Source: Azolla caroliniana
Lineage: Eukaryota; Polypodiophyta
Reading direction: 5' to 3'
Length of the DNA stretch: 64,000 nucleotides
Assembly: GCA_043228905.1 (NCBI GenBank)
Contig: JBHGNT010000007.1
Coordinates: 16,554,001-16,618,000, forward strand
Position 1 is the stretch's first letter, and the number at the start of each line of letters is the position of its first letter. A model generated the notes under the pieces. It did no database searches, was not told the origin of the DNA, and saw nothing but the letters and a program-made list of their open reading frames with translations. Below are positions 39,170 to 51,699 of this stretch, in pieces. A program made the position numbers and the translations under genes.

Positions 39170-40225
39170 ATTTTTTTGCGAGCTCCCGAATCCATTTCTC
39201 CAATTGTGGATTGCTCATGCATTGTTTTTAACTCCTGGATATATATTTTTTGTAATACTTCGTTACTTGTGGGGAATCTGAAAAAGAGATGAAAACCTGC
39301 AAAAAAATGTTACTAAAGAAAAATGCTATCTGAACAAAAGAGTTGTGCTTAAAAACACGCAAAGAATTTATCACAGATATTTGCAAAATTGTTCTTGCAA
39401 AAAGAGAAATAATTTACTAAAATGCAATCTGGATACAATGATTCTTAAATTCAAAAGAAAATATCTGAAAGTTGCCTAGTTGAGTCGTGACATACTAAGA
39501 TATCATACACAATACTACTTTGACTCCGAGATGTTTGCTGAGCTGATGATATGATATGTATGCCCTGTGTGTTTGAGAATCCCAACCTTTCGGATGTCAA
39601 TGTGGGGATGGACTGATTTGGTATTGGTGTACAGGTGACTATGTTGCATAATAGCCTAGAAACTGTTGGATTTCACTGAACTAAAAGAAAGGCTATTTCC
39701 CCCTCAAGTTGCTCTTATTTCTCTATATGTTCATGGATAGGCCTGTGCATTGAATTATATCTCTTCTCTAAAGATAAAAAATCGATTGAAATTAGTCCCT
39801 AGAATAACCAAATGGATCAGCTGTTTGTGTTCAAATTGGAAGTTAACCAGTAACTTGCCATTTTGTGGTATTTTACTATTTTACCTATTCCATCTCTGAA
39901 TGAGTAGGAAAATTTAATTCTTTTACAATATTCCCAAAGTTTAATTCTTTTGCAATAGCCCTAGTGCCCCCTCTCAGTTAGTTTATTGTTAAGAAGTCAA
40001 TTAGAATAGTGTAATGTGGTTATAATGAACGCTCTTATATGTCATATAGAATATATCCACTTTGTACAATCCATTGTACTGACAGGGTCGTATATTTCAA
40101 TTTCAACCCTATATTTCCTACAATAGAACCTTAATAAACGTGTTCGTACAAGCATTCAAACGTTTGGAAACCAACACGTTTGAAAAGGGAAAAATACATC
40201 ATAGTTTTTCTTTTTGTCATTTATT
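39170..40225. other. 3' flank of the phosphoesterase gene, no gene seen
   Basis: AT-rich sequence without coding potential. It should contain the 3' UTR and polyadenylation site of the upstream gene. Confidence 0.5.
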
Positions 40226-40227
40226 GC

Positions 40228-40570
40228 CATAGCAAATTAGCTGACCCTAGTGGTAACTTGTCAAGCTATTGTTGTCTGTCTTTGGTTCGATTCCCAATTT
40301 GCTCATCTCTCTCTTGTTAGTGTCATGTTATAGTAAAATTAATTTTATGTTAGTATCATATTAGTTTTTGTTGTCTTCTTTCTTTATTATTAGACATTAG
40401 CTCAACCTAGTGGTAATTTGTCATGTTACTATTGCCAATGTCTTGGTTTCAATTCCAATTTTCTCATATCCTCTCGTTAGTGTCATGTTCCTTTTTCTTT
40501 TTTCTTTCTTTGTTATTAGAAATTAGCTCACCCTAGTGGTAAATTGTTATGCTATTATAGCCTATGTCAT
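40228..40570 (+). repeat. SINE-like sequence in three direct copies
   Basis: Copies start at about 40235, 40394 and 40520 (the last truncated). Each reads 'ttagctcaccctagtggtaa' followed some 35 bp later by 'ggttcgattcc' or 'ggtttcaattcc' and 'ctcttgttagtgtcatgtt'. The two phrases resemble the A and B boxes of a tRNA-derived RNA polymerase III promoter, as in plant SINEs. Spacing of the copies is about 159 and 126 bp. Confidence 0.55.
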
Positions 40571-42795
40571 GTTTTCTTCATATTCTCGAATTTTGAACGT
40601 TTGATTATAATTTATAATGACATATTTTGATTCAATCTCTATAGTGCATACTCATGTTTTTGTAAAGTTCTAAAGTGAGGAGGATAGAGATGTCTTGATT
40701 CTTAAGAAGCATCCCAAAGGTATGCATGTGATACAATGCAAATATTGCAACCATATTTATGTTGGTGGTTCACAATGGATCAGAGTCCACTTATTGGGAT
40801 TGATATATAATATAGACCATAGTCAATCCAATCCAACTTTCCGATGATTTACCATACACGTTTGATTGAATCATTGTTGAATACGAATGCATGTATGATA
40901 CATATGGTTCATTCTATGTTTCTTAGTATCATTAAAGTGGACAATTGGTTGATGTTCTAAATCATAGCAGGAAATACTATAGTATGGGTGATGTCCACAT
41001 GTACAAACATCATATGTAATGGAAAAACAAAATATAAATGATCTTCGACCCATGTTCAAGAACACGAGACATGTTGCTTCAAAGATAGTCATCATTGACA
41101 TTTGAAATGACTAGACCTAGGGTGAACTAAGAGATAGATGGTACCAAGAAGGAAAATATAAATATAGCACATTGGTAGTGTTGCATAATGGGCGAGAGAG
41201 TAAGCTATCATGCTTGGAATGAAAGGAAGGCCACAAGGATATATTGTCACAACCATATGAGAAGACTCTTGAGCACAATATCCCCCTCTGAAAAGATTCT
41301 TGAACATAAGATCACCCTTTGAGTTTTTAAAATACACACAACACTAACCTTGCTAGCGAGATGCAAACTATACCCTCTACACCCAATTTTGCTTTTTTGT
41401 TCAACTCAAAACTCTACATGATAACTTCAATCAAATAATTTACCTACGATAACAAAATTTTAACTAGTCTAATTATAAATAAAACCTGCAAATACAAAGC
41501 GTCTAAAACATCAACTTCATAAATCGTTAATTGGAATAGATTGCCTCCCGATCCTTGGAATGATTTTAGTATAGCTATGTTGCGATGGATAGCATATATT
41601 AAATCGCTTAACCTGGAAGTTTGATATGTTACTAGATAACACCAATGATGACAGATATGTTGTTTAGAGCTAGATACAATGGAGAGAGATTGAGGAATTG
41701 ATGGATGATGAAGAAGAATTAGACTTCTTTAAGATGGCTCCTACAACTACTGAAAGAGACAATGAAGGAGCATCTTCAACATTGAAGGAACTTGAATATG
41801 AATATGCAAGAGGATTGATTACTCATGGGCCGATTCTTGAGCACATTAATGATAGATCTTTCATGGACATAAGAACTTCAGAGGATTCGAAAGAAGTCAT
41901 ATCAATATTTCTTTTGAGGAGGACATATTTAGAAAACCCTAAGAAAAGGCTAAAAGTATTTTGTAAGAGGGAAGATCAAAGAAGATCATGAAAGTCCTGT
42001 GTGGAATAGTGCTCGGTCACAACCGAGTCTTAAACACTCAACGAAAGAAACAAAACAGAAATGAAGATTGATGCACTTACACAGAATGAGACGACACCAG
42101 ATGTTAATGTGGAAAACCCTAATCGGGAAAAACCAAGGGAGCCCACAGACTCCAACTATCACTATGAGAGGAAGGGTACAATACGAGACTCAAAGGCAAC
42201 GACCTCGAGCTCTATGTCTTCACCAACCGACGGTTACAATAGAGAATACTTTTTGTTTCTCTCTCACTCTCTCTCACTCTCTCTCCATGTATCTCTCTCT
42301 GTACAACGATAACAACTATAATGATGATCTACATACATAACAATATTGCCCTAGTTATATTTATATTTATATAACTTTGGGGCTATTTACAAATATGACC
42401 TCAACGATCATGTCTGAACATATTTACTAATATGTTCCTATTTGTTCGTTCATATCTGACTCCTTCTGGATCCATCCGATCCAGTATTCGGATACCTTCC
42501 AAACCCATCCGGTCTGGTTCCTTCCTTCGGCTCGTCTGATTCGGCTCATTCGGAGGGACCTGTTTCCCAACAAATCCTTGGGTAGAATAGAAAAGAATTC
42601 GGGAAATGTTTTTGAAGTTAAAAGGGAAGTACTGGTGGCTAGGAATGTCCAAAGATCTTGTACTTGTACTCGAATGTATGGCATAGAGACGATCTTCACC
42701 CGACTCCCCTTTTCGCGGTGCATTTCAAATGCATGGTGTACGTGGTTGCTATGCCAATGGGAGTAGGTCGTAGGTCAAATGAAATACCTAGTGTT
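40571..42795. other. Gene-poor interval with possible LTR debris
   Basis: No convincing gene. A 97-codon acidic frame at 41701-41991 matches nothing I recognise. A (TCTC)n tract at about 42257-42300 is followed by AT-rich sequence and then GC-richer 'ggatccatccgatccag'-type sequence (42440-42560), similar in style to 7960-8400. Both may be decayed copia-type LTR ends. Confidence 0.35.
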
Positions 42796-43236
42796 TAACA
42801 ATCGGTAACAGTTTGGTTTGAACCGAACCGAACCGTGAAACCGCGGCTTAATGGTTTGGTTCATGTTTAGCTTTTTTAAAATGGTTAAATTCGGTTTTGG
42901 TTCAGTTTCAACAACCAGAAACCGCAATTTAAATGGTTTAATGGTTATTTTTGATTTAAAAATTTTAAAAATTTGTTTCTAAACAATCTTTTCATTTTTA
43001 GACTTTATTCTCACATTTTAGGAAAACCTTTAACAATTTTAAATTTTAAAATAATGAAATATTATAAATTTAAAAAATTTAAAATTTTGACCTAAGTTGA
43101 AAACCAAACCACGAAACCGCGGTTTGAAAAATGTTTAACGGTTTCGTGGTTTGGTTTGGTTTGGTTCAGGTTTCAAAAATTTTAAACGGTTCAGTTTTGA
43201 CCCTCACAAACCAAACCAAATCGTTGCCAATTGTTA
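42796..43236. mobile_element. 441-bp non-autonomous element with terminal inverted repeats (MITE)
   Basis: The left end 'aacaatcggtaacagtttgg' and the reverse complement of the right end 'aacaattggcaacgatttgg' match at 16 of 20 positions. The interior is made of 'ggtttggtt'/'aaccgaacc' phrases and an A/T-rich core with 'gaaaccgcgg' near both sides. There is no coding capacity. Relatives: a 51-bp version at 30755-30805 and partial copies near 5.9-6.7 kb. A clear target-site duplication was not found, so the superfamily is undetermined. Confidence 0.7.
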
Positions 43237-43239
43237 TTG

Positions 43240-44140
43240 GTGTTTGCAAGGGAAGATCTCACAAACTAGGTATATGTCAATATGAATGTGCAAGGAACAT
43301 AGTTGTGGACAAAGGGGAATTGAATGCAAATAAAGCTAAGGAAATTTTCGTGAGTTTGGGACTTAAACTTTCCCTTATAGCTACATTTAACGTAGAGGTG
43401 AATTGAAAGATAGACTGAGGACACAACCCCATAGTCAAGACGATTGTTAGATCCTATGTAGAAAAAGTTGGAGATTGACCTCAACTATTATCTTACGCCT
43501 CCAGGGCAGATAGAACCACCCATAGCTTTGTGATGGCTTTTATGCTAGCCCAACTCGTGTATGATCAAAGGCATGTAATTCCAATTAAAGAGTCAATCAC
43601 ATTGCGGGCGACAATGGCATGGGATAGTGAGAAGAGTAGAGAAGATCTCTTGGCGATACGAATAAGACAACTTGAAAGATGACTACAGGACTTAAGTTCG
43701 CATTGGACAAACTAAAGGAAGCTAAAATCCAAAACAAAGGAAGAATTGACCATGTACATCGTCTACCACTAGATCCAAAACAAAGGAAGAATCCAAAACA
43801 AAATGGGGTGTTAGTGATGCACCCTTTTTTCTAAATTGCATCACTAGATGCATTGCGCAATGCCACATGCAAATGTTTTGTGATGCTTCCACATTGGAAC
43901 ACGTTGCTAAATGATGTGCATTAGAAAGGATCGCACAAATTACAATGACGCTTTTTTACATGTCACACCATGACCCACATAGAAAGGTAGGTTTGTGGAA
44001 TGCGTTTTTTATATATTTTAAACAAATATAAGAAAAGGGGGATTTGAATCCCCCCTTTTCATAACATGACTTATGGAGTTCTTCTCCCACCATCGACCAT
44101 ATTCAAGAGTGCGGTGCCACGCTCCTCTTCTCTCCCATCT
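43240..44140. other. Intergenic, no gene seen
   Basis: No supported frame. The phrase 'ccaaaacaaaggaagaat' recurs at about 43727, 43776 and 43792 as a small local repeat. Confidence 0.45.
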
Positions 44141-44149
44141 AGATACATT

Positions 44150-44445
44150 TAGGGTTACTATTAGGGTTAATTAAACATACACACAAGCATGCATAGAAAT
44201 GAACATGAATAGAAGTGAACTTACATGCACACACCTTTTTCCCATATACATACATACATAAATAGTTAGGGATAATATTACGATTAATTAACCATACATT
44301 CATACATAGTTAGATTTAGGGTTAGTAGACACATTTTTCCCATACACATACATAAACAGTTAGGGTTAGTATTAGGGTTCAGGGATAACTAACCATATAT
44401 ACAAACACAATTAAATAGGTTTAGTATTCATGTTTATTAAAAATA
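44150..44445. repeat. Three diverged direct repeats rich in TTAGGGTTA
   Basis: Units beginning near 44152, 44263 and 44354 share 'agttagggttagtattaggg', then 'taattaaccatacat', and end with 'tttttcccatacacatacata'. The TTAGGG-like phrases are not tandem telomere repeats. Confidence 0.6.
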
Positions 44446-44449
44446 AACA

Positions 44450-47400
44450 TGTACATATACAAACTAATTACCGTTAAAAGAAATTAACATCACACACACA
44501 CACAAGTTAACAATACACAATATTCATACACATATACCTAAACATGTATCCTATGTTTTAGGTAAATATGGATTCTATGTTTTGTGGATTTACCATCAAA
44601 CCTCCCAACACTATTATCCTTTGCACAAAACTTCATGAAGATGTTGGGGTATACATTAGACATCATTCAAACACACATGGACCTCTTACGAATGGTAGAG
44701 TATAGGAGCACCTTCGGAAATGAGCCAGTAGTTACAACTGAGCGTTTCTCGGATGCCATTGCCGACACCAACGAGGATGGAGGATTGACAATCACTAGAA
44801 TCATCATTGTCAACAAAAACTCCTGTAGACATGGTCACGGGTACCTCCTGGAACATTGGCACTTTTGAACACGCCACTTAGCAAGGCCTCGATCCCATGT
44901 TTGCAAACTGGAGGCATGTGCATTGTTTATTGCATTCTTTCTTTACATGAGTGTTTACTTTTTGTGTCCTCCATGTAATAGGGGTCAATGTCCCAATGGC
45001 ACAAGACTGACGCCAAAAGTCTAGGGTGGTGAAAGGTTTGTATTTTGAGGTAAAGTTTCGTGTCATTTCAATGGTCGATAATTTCCCTTGTTTTTGTTGG
45101 TTAGGACATTCGAAAACAATGTTATTCCTGAATTTTCTAGATTATTCTGGAAAGTTCTAGAACCTTGGTGAAATAATAAATACAATAAGGTCATGAGTTC
45201 TAGAACCTTGGTGAAAGTTCTAGATTATCCTATTTGTAGCCATATCATGGTAGCTACCTCTCAAGTCAAGCCACTCTTTAGCACACAAAAACCTGCCAAC
45301 ACCAAACTCAAGCCACTCATGAGTACATAATGGTTAGTCACTAGAGTACGCAAATCACACGATCATCAAAGGTGTTGCATAAAAGTGCGTGTGACCCTCA
45401 AGTGGAACCACATGGAACTTGAACCACATAAAATGTGATGATGATGGAGAAGTTGCTTGAGATTATATCTCTTGTCCTATTGTGTATTCCCTTTGTGTGT
45501 TTCCGTGTGTGCGTTAATCCTTCACATTTTCGTATTTGATTTCATGTGCTTGCATTCCTCGAGTGTCCGTAGACTCCGTAGACTTTCTTTGTTGATGTTT
45601 GTGTGTTCCTAGGTTATCATATGTTCGCGGCCTTCTGTAGGAACATGAGCTTTCTACATGTATTAACATTCATGGGCTCTTGTACTTCGAATATTCTACG
45701 CCCTTTCGTGGGCTCCATTTGTGTGTTGGGTTATTTTGTGGGCCCTCTTCACATGCTCCATTTGTGGGTTGGGCACCTTTGGGATCTTTTTGTCTGTTGG
45801 ACCCTTTTGCAGGTGCTCTATGCACGCTTTTGCTTTGTGTGGTGACCCCTTTCGTGGGCTCATTTTTCCCGTTGGTTTCCTTCGTGGGTCCTCTTTGCAC
45901 AATGCAAAACATCGCTCATGTGCGTTTTTGAAATTTCACACTTTTTGAATTGCATGCTTATGAAAGATGCCCGCATGTAACTTGTGTTCTCTAGAACTAT
46001 GATCACACATTATTCGCATGTTCATGCCTATTTTAGCACTTAATTGTATGATTTGGATGTTAAGCCTTGTGGATTGGGGAGAAGCAATGTCCTCTTGTTA
46101 ATGGGACACTAGAATTCCTGAAATAGATGTCATGGGCGCAACTCTTTTTCTGGTGACAAGAACTTTAATTTTAGTTCACCACAAAATCTTGTGATGTTTG
46201 GATTTTTTCTATACGAGTCCAAAGCTCTACTCGCATTGTACCGGGACAATTCAATCATTGTACTACGAATCAAGAGCCCAAAGTTCTGTAGAGATCCGTG
46301 TTTGCTTGCGATCCGATGACCTTACTTTCAATTACTAACAGACAAATGTTTAGATACAAGAAGATGGGGTATACCCTTGATAGATCACATTAATCCAAGT
46401 GAAGAAAAGATTTAGATACAAATCTCTTTTAACAATAATGATAACCTCTTACATGGAGATGTGAAGGGATGAGAAGAAGATTGAGACAAGATTTTGAGTT
46501 TTTGCTCACCTCTTGATGTCATAGCCCACCAATGCACCCTCTTCATCTTTGTCCCCTCTTGTTTCCATATCTCCGGAAAGGCGATGTGTCCTTCTCAAAA
46601 CCTCTGATCTTAATAATGAGCCCTCTTTTACACCTTATACCACTTTGGATAAAAGTAGTCCTAGCTTCTTTTAGAGTGCACCAAAAAATTTTCTTTAGCA
46701 TTCACCCATCCTTATTCTAGAAAGGTGTTTGGTACTATGAAAATGATCATTGCCATCTCCATATTCCTTCCATTCACATCATAGCTCAGATTCTCCCTTC
46801 ATCACTCCTAGTTGCATTAAAAACCCTTGATCTTATCCCCCAAGTGGACTTCGTTAGGTGAATTATTTTTGTATCTTCCCTTGTTTTTCCAAGTACATCT
46901 TTGATCAAACCATTAATCTATAGTAAATTGAAGCGTTGAAGCGTGTGGAAATAGAAGCTATCAAAGGGTCATAATTCATTGATGGCTAGATCAAAGGAAT
47001 TTGTTGATGACGCATAAGGTGGGTAAGGGGGTGATTAAAATAGAAGGATTTGAGGAGGAGTTTGAATAGGAGTGGTTGGCCTGTCATAATGTGAGTTATG
47101 TGAAAGGACAAAACCATTGGAATATCAAGTTTATAGTAGGTTAAAGTTTTGGATGAAGAAGTAACTAGAAGGAGATGGGGGACTATGACCTAGCTAAACC
47201 AACAACTAAAGATAGCTCAAATGGCAAGACCTAATCACTTGAAAAAAAATAAGGTGAAGGGTTTATGTTATTCCCCATCTCTTTTTTTGTGAACAAAGCG
47301 GACAACATTTCGGTCCACCTTCGGGGCCCTAGCCAATAGATTGCCTTTGTGGTGTTGAATCCACATTTGCCCATGCGCATCTCTAGGGCAATAATAAGAA

Positions 47401-48530
47401 TTAGTTGATCTACAGTACACAAGATATAAAAGCTATAAAATGAGGAAAGAGAGGTCATTGTCCGAGGATGTTCATTTTGGGATTGAAGCTTGAGCCTTCA
47501 TCGACATATGGAATACCATGGAGGTGTGTGTAGGAGACGTACAACAACAATAGATGATGTGGTCATCAATTGTGGACTCACTACATTGCAACTCTAAGAT
47601 CTCCTTGGACACTCTTTTAGTTTTACATTTTCCATCTTCTTAATTTCTCATCATACCCTATGTAATCAGGTTGATCATTGTAGAATCCTCTTGTCATTGC
47701 TTTGATTTTACTTTTTTTTAAGGATTTATAGTTTGTTGGGAAAATCTTCCACCTTCATATATTTTATTAGAATTTTTCCACTTGGTGAAGGCATTTCAAT
47801 TGTGTCCTTATTATTTGAGCTTCTTGAAGGATTACCATGAATCATTTGGCTCAAAAAACCTGAGTATAGCACAAGAATGTAGACACATGCTTTTGAGTAA
47901 TCTGCATACCATAACCTAGTTTGCATGCTTAAGAGTTTTAGGGTGGAATTTTTGGTTTGGATATTCGAGCACCCAAGGGAATTTTACAATAGAAATGATG
48001 CACAATGCCAAACATGGCATTGAGCCTAGGCTAGTTCCCGCCCTCACTCCCTCCCCGTTAAAATAGATGTCTTTTTACATGCATCCTCCTTTACATATGC
48101 ATGGTCCAACACAAACATCAATCAAAGGTTATTATCTCATTCTTTAAGGGGCATGCCTATTTCTTAACTCATGAAACGATAGTTGTGGCACAAACAGAAG
48201 AATTAAGACCTCCAAATTTATAGATTAGCTTGTGAAAACTCTATTGGAAGTTAAAAAACCATATTAAGACAATCAAATGATATGTAGTTATGAAGATTGC
48301 CAAATTTCACTAATATGAGAGGAGATTGTAAATTGACAAACAAGAGATTCATATTAATGGAGTATTAAAGTAGTACATATCGAGAAAACGCACAAATTTG
48401 ATTACATGGATCTAAATTTATTGTTTGTTCCATAAAAGTTCCAAATAAAAGTAATATGTTTAATTTATTTTTTTCTCATCTTTCCATGACATCACCATAT
48501 TTCTCCATTGGGACTTATACATTGTGGATG
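44450..48530. other. Gene-poor interval
   Basis: No gene supported. 45690-45910 contains loosely repeated 'ttcgtgggctc' / 'tttgtgggttggg' phrases that open several overlapping frames on both strands, which is a mark of a decayed minisatellite. From about 48100 the sequence is the 3' flank of P450-2 and shares short blocks with the 3' flank of P450-1. Confidence 0.5.
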
Positions 48531-48536
48531 AGCTTC

Positions 48537-50759
48537 TCAACGATGACGCAATATGGGAATAATCATTAAAGGCTCCTTACGTGCAACCGCAGTGACACAT
48601 TTCTCAGACATATCAATGTCCTTTCCATTTGGCAACTTCCAATCAAATTTGTACAGTATGTTGCTTAATAATAGCTCGATAACACTTGATGCCAAGTGAT
48701 AGCCTGGGCAACCCCGTCTCCCAACTCCAAAAGGTAGGAATTCAAAGTTTTTTACATGCACATCTATAGGATTGTTTTTGTTCAAGAATCTTTCAGGTTT
48801 GAATTCATGGGAATTACCCCATATATTGGGGTCTCGAGTTATGGCCCAAACGTTGACAAACAAGCACGTGTCCTTTGGTATATTATAGCCTCCAACTTGG
48901 CAGGCTCGTGTGGATTTATGAGGAATAAGTGTGGGTAATGGTATGTGTAAACGTAATGTTTCATTCACCACGGCTCTAAGGTATGGTAACTCGTCAAGAT
49001 GTGATTGGTTTACCATATCTTGAGAATCTAGTTTACTTGATACATTATTAAGGTGATCTAACTCTTGTTGTAACTTGTGCAAGCAAATTGGATGTCTTAA
49101 AAGTTCAGCCATTGCCCAATCAATTGTCGCCGCTGTGGAGTCAATTGTAAGAGTAACACCTTCCTGGGAAAATAATTTTAAGAACATGAAGATCAAGTTC
49201 ATTCCATGCCTACACTTGTAGGTTGTGAGGGTTTAAATGAGAGAGAGATAAATTATTTCAATATCATGCACAATGCAAGGAAATGTATCACCTTCTTGAT
49301 TAATAGAAGAAATCAAGTAGACAATGAAATGTAAAATCTTAAATCAAATGTTTTTTAATCACCAAATTGAGTAAAGAAGCTTACGAACAAAATGTTTTTG
49401 AGTTCTTCCCGTGTCATGCAATTGGTTGCCATCATAGTGTCCAGAAAGTCCTTTTGTGTTCTTGGTAGACAATTCCTTTGCTTTTGTTGTTCACGTTCAA
49501 CTAACAATTCTTCAAGCATTATGTCAAACGATTCATGCATTTTGTCCATCAAGTGTATGGCCTTCCTGTCAAGAAATCCCAAGGAAGGGATCCAAGTAGA
49601 AACTATACGTTGGGAAATGATACTAGAGGTAGCAAATATGAGGTCGTGCAAACTCTTTCCTCCAAGTTGATGACTAACTAGCTCAGAAGCACGTTTGCTT
49701 ATAATAAGACGACATAAGATGTTCTCGATTGTGGTCATGACAACATTTGTCCATCTTCCATGCCCTTCGACCTCAAAAGGTTTGAGATACTTTTCCATTG
49801 CATTTTACAACACTCTTAGTAAAACATTGAGATTCCAACACTTCATCAAGTAGTTTCAACAATACATTGTTTGTGTGTGTGATAGAGGGTGTAATAACAT
49901 CTCTTTGATATTATACATGCCCTTAAAACCTTGTTTTTCCATGAAAAAGGTTATTTTTACCTACAAGGAAAATTAAATGAGTTTATATCATTTCATTGTT
50001 CTCGTAGATAACATATGATTTCTCATGAATAAGTGTTAAATCTCAATGCATTTATTTTTCAAAAAAAAGTGTTAAATCTCAATTGATATAAGAATAAATT
50101 AAATTTTAGTGTGTTTTAATTACATTTGATGTGCAACCTATTATCCTAGGTTCACAAATAAGATAAGAATGTAAACAAATAATATATCTACATACATGAT
50201 GCACCTTAATTAAGGTTTGGCACAATCTAATTATCTTGTGTGTGCATGTGTTATTGTCCAAGGTTCACCGTTTTGGTTCCATCATCCAAGAAGAAGTCCA
50301 AATTTGCATTGAAACTCTTACTAAGCATGCTCACTCTGGCTCTCCAATCAACCTCCATTTGTCGCCATATTGATTAAAACCCACAGATAACTCTTGGCCA
50401 TAAAACAAGTGGCGAGAGATCTCGAGGGATGGCCGGCTTGCAAATGTTTCATCGTGAACACGGAGACACTCAATGGCCATTTGTGGGCTAGCAATGACGA
50501 TAGAGTGAATGGTACCGAGACGAAGGTAGAGAATGGGGCCATATTTGGATGAGAGTCTAGTGAGGGTGTGGTGGAAAAATTCATTGGGATGGATAGCTAG
50601 TTCAAGAAGGTTTCCTAAGAAGGGTAGGGGAAGGGGTCCTGGGGGTAGAACATCTCTCAAGTTCCACATCAAGCGAGTGGTTTTGCCATACACATATAGC
50701 CATCCAAGCATAGCAACCAATGAGGCAACCATCATGTACATGAAAGACAATCCAAACAT
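48537..50759 (-). pseudogene. Cytochrome P450 paralogue (P450-2), disrupted by an internal inversion
   Basis: Minus-strand pieces: exon 1 from ATG 50759 to about 50356 (ending 'QYGDKW'), the 3' four fifths of exon 2 at 49750-49385 (from 'TNVVMTTIEN'), and exon 3 at 49163-48537 with ExxR ('ETLR'), 'PERF' and the haem loop 'FGVGRRGCPG'. The missing middle lies on the plus strand at 49751-50355: exon 1 tail 'IFHALRPQK' (49753-49779), a donor and 483-bp intron, then exon 2 head 'VHRFGSIIQEEVQICI' to 'SPINL' (50263-50355). About 19-20 bp of exon 1 ('RDLRKMC' in P450-1) are lost at one junction. All pieces remain free of stops, so the damage is recent or an assembly error. The I-helix 'EGVTLTIDSTAATIDWA' is as unusual as in P450-1. 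As it stands the gene cannot encode a P450. Confidence 0.88.
49751..50355 (+). other. Inverted segment inside P450-2
   Basis: A 605-bp block in opposite orientation to its gene. The left junction lies in 'caacatttgt|ccatcttcca' and the right junction in 'aacctc|catttgtcgcc'. The inverted intron is 483 bp, against 470 bp for the homologous intron of P450-1 (11606-12075), so nothing large was gained or lost. Confidence 0.88.
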
Positions 50760-50891
50760 CTTCTCCTCCCCTTTCACTCACAATCTCCTTTCTCTTTCGT
50801 TGTCTCGGTCTCTTCTTTTATTACACATCCAATTGTTTTGAACCTCATAATAAGATTTGAAAACGTATCGTAATGTGACTCTCCATAACTT

Positions 50892-50909
50892 GACACACAC
50901 GCGCGCGCA

Positions 50910-50943
<34 letters not shown>
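50892..50943. repeat. (CA)n tract with alternating CG core
   Basis: 'cacacacgcgcgcgcacgcg' continues into about 16 CA units. Alternating purine-pyrimidine sequence of this kind is prone to form Z-DNA. A similar tract is at about 14653-14692. Confidence 0.9.
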
Positions 50944-50946
<3 letters not shown>

Positions 50947-51407
50947 GAGTATCAAACTATTATTGTTATTTAATGGTTGTTTGCTTTTCTTTTTTCTTTT
51001 GTCAAACTTCATGCCCCACATTGGACTAGGGCATGGTTGATAATGCATGTCTTTGAAAGAAGGGAAAAATATGAGATGACATTCGAACAATGATTGTTAG
51101 CTTTTATTAAACATAATAGAAAGAGGGAAAAATAAGATTAAATAAACGATGGAATCCATGACATGGGACATTACTCATATATGGAAATAGGTTGAGCCAG
51201 TCCTTGGTAGGGAATCTAGGCACCTAGATGAGGTTATTTCTTTCAGTCATGTGGACGACCGTCGACAACAATTGGGTTGGACTAAAATCTAGAACAAAGG
51301 GAGAACGAACCTCTGTGTATGTGTTCCGCTTCTTTAATAAATATACTTGAAAAACTAAATAATGTTGTGCTTGAAATATATGATATAATGAGACATATAT
51401 CATCCTT

Positions 51408-51690
51408 CTACGCTTTAGATGATATACAATCAATACCTCTTAGGTTAACCTTCAATTATCAAAAAGTTATCCTTTAAAACAATAATGGAGTTAGAAGTAA
51501 GAGTGGCAAATTTTACAAGAAAATTTCAATTAGAAAACATTTTAGGTCTACGCTTTAGATCATAGCAATCAATACCTCTTAGGTTGACCTTCAATCATCG
51601 AAAAGTTTTCCTTTAAAACAATAATGGAGTTAGAACTTAGAACTTTAGAAGTGAGAATAGTCAACTTTGCAAGAAAATTTTAATTAGGGT
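51408..51690. repeat. Tandem duplication, 140-bp unit, two copies
   Basis: 'ctacgctttagat' through 'caagaaaatttcaatta' (51408-51547) repeats at 51548-51690, with a duplicated 'agaacttagaactttagaag' stretch in the second copy. Confidence 0.9.
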
Positions 51691-51699
51691 ACATTTTCT

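Noticed and set aside
41701-41991. 97-codon acidic frame starting with ATG
   Set aside because: No recognisable motif, no neighbouring exons, and a length reachable by chance; it could be retroelement debris.
44150-44445. Interstitial telomere array
   Set aside because: TTAGGG-like phrases are spaced and not in tandem.
45600-45950. Five overlapping frames on both strands
   Set aside because: Produced by loosely repeated 'tcgtgggctc' phrases; none has a known domain.
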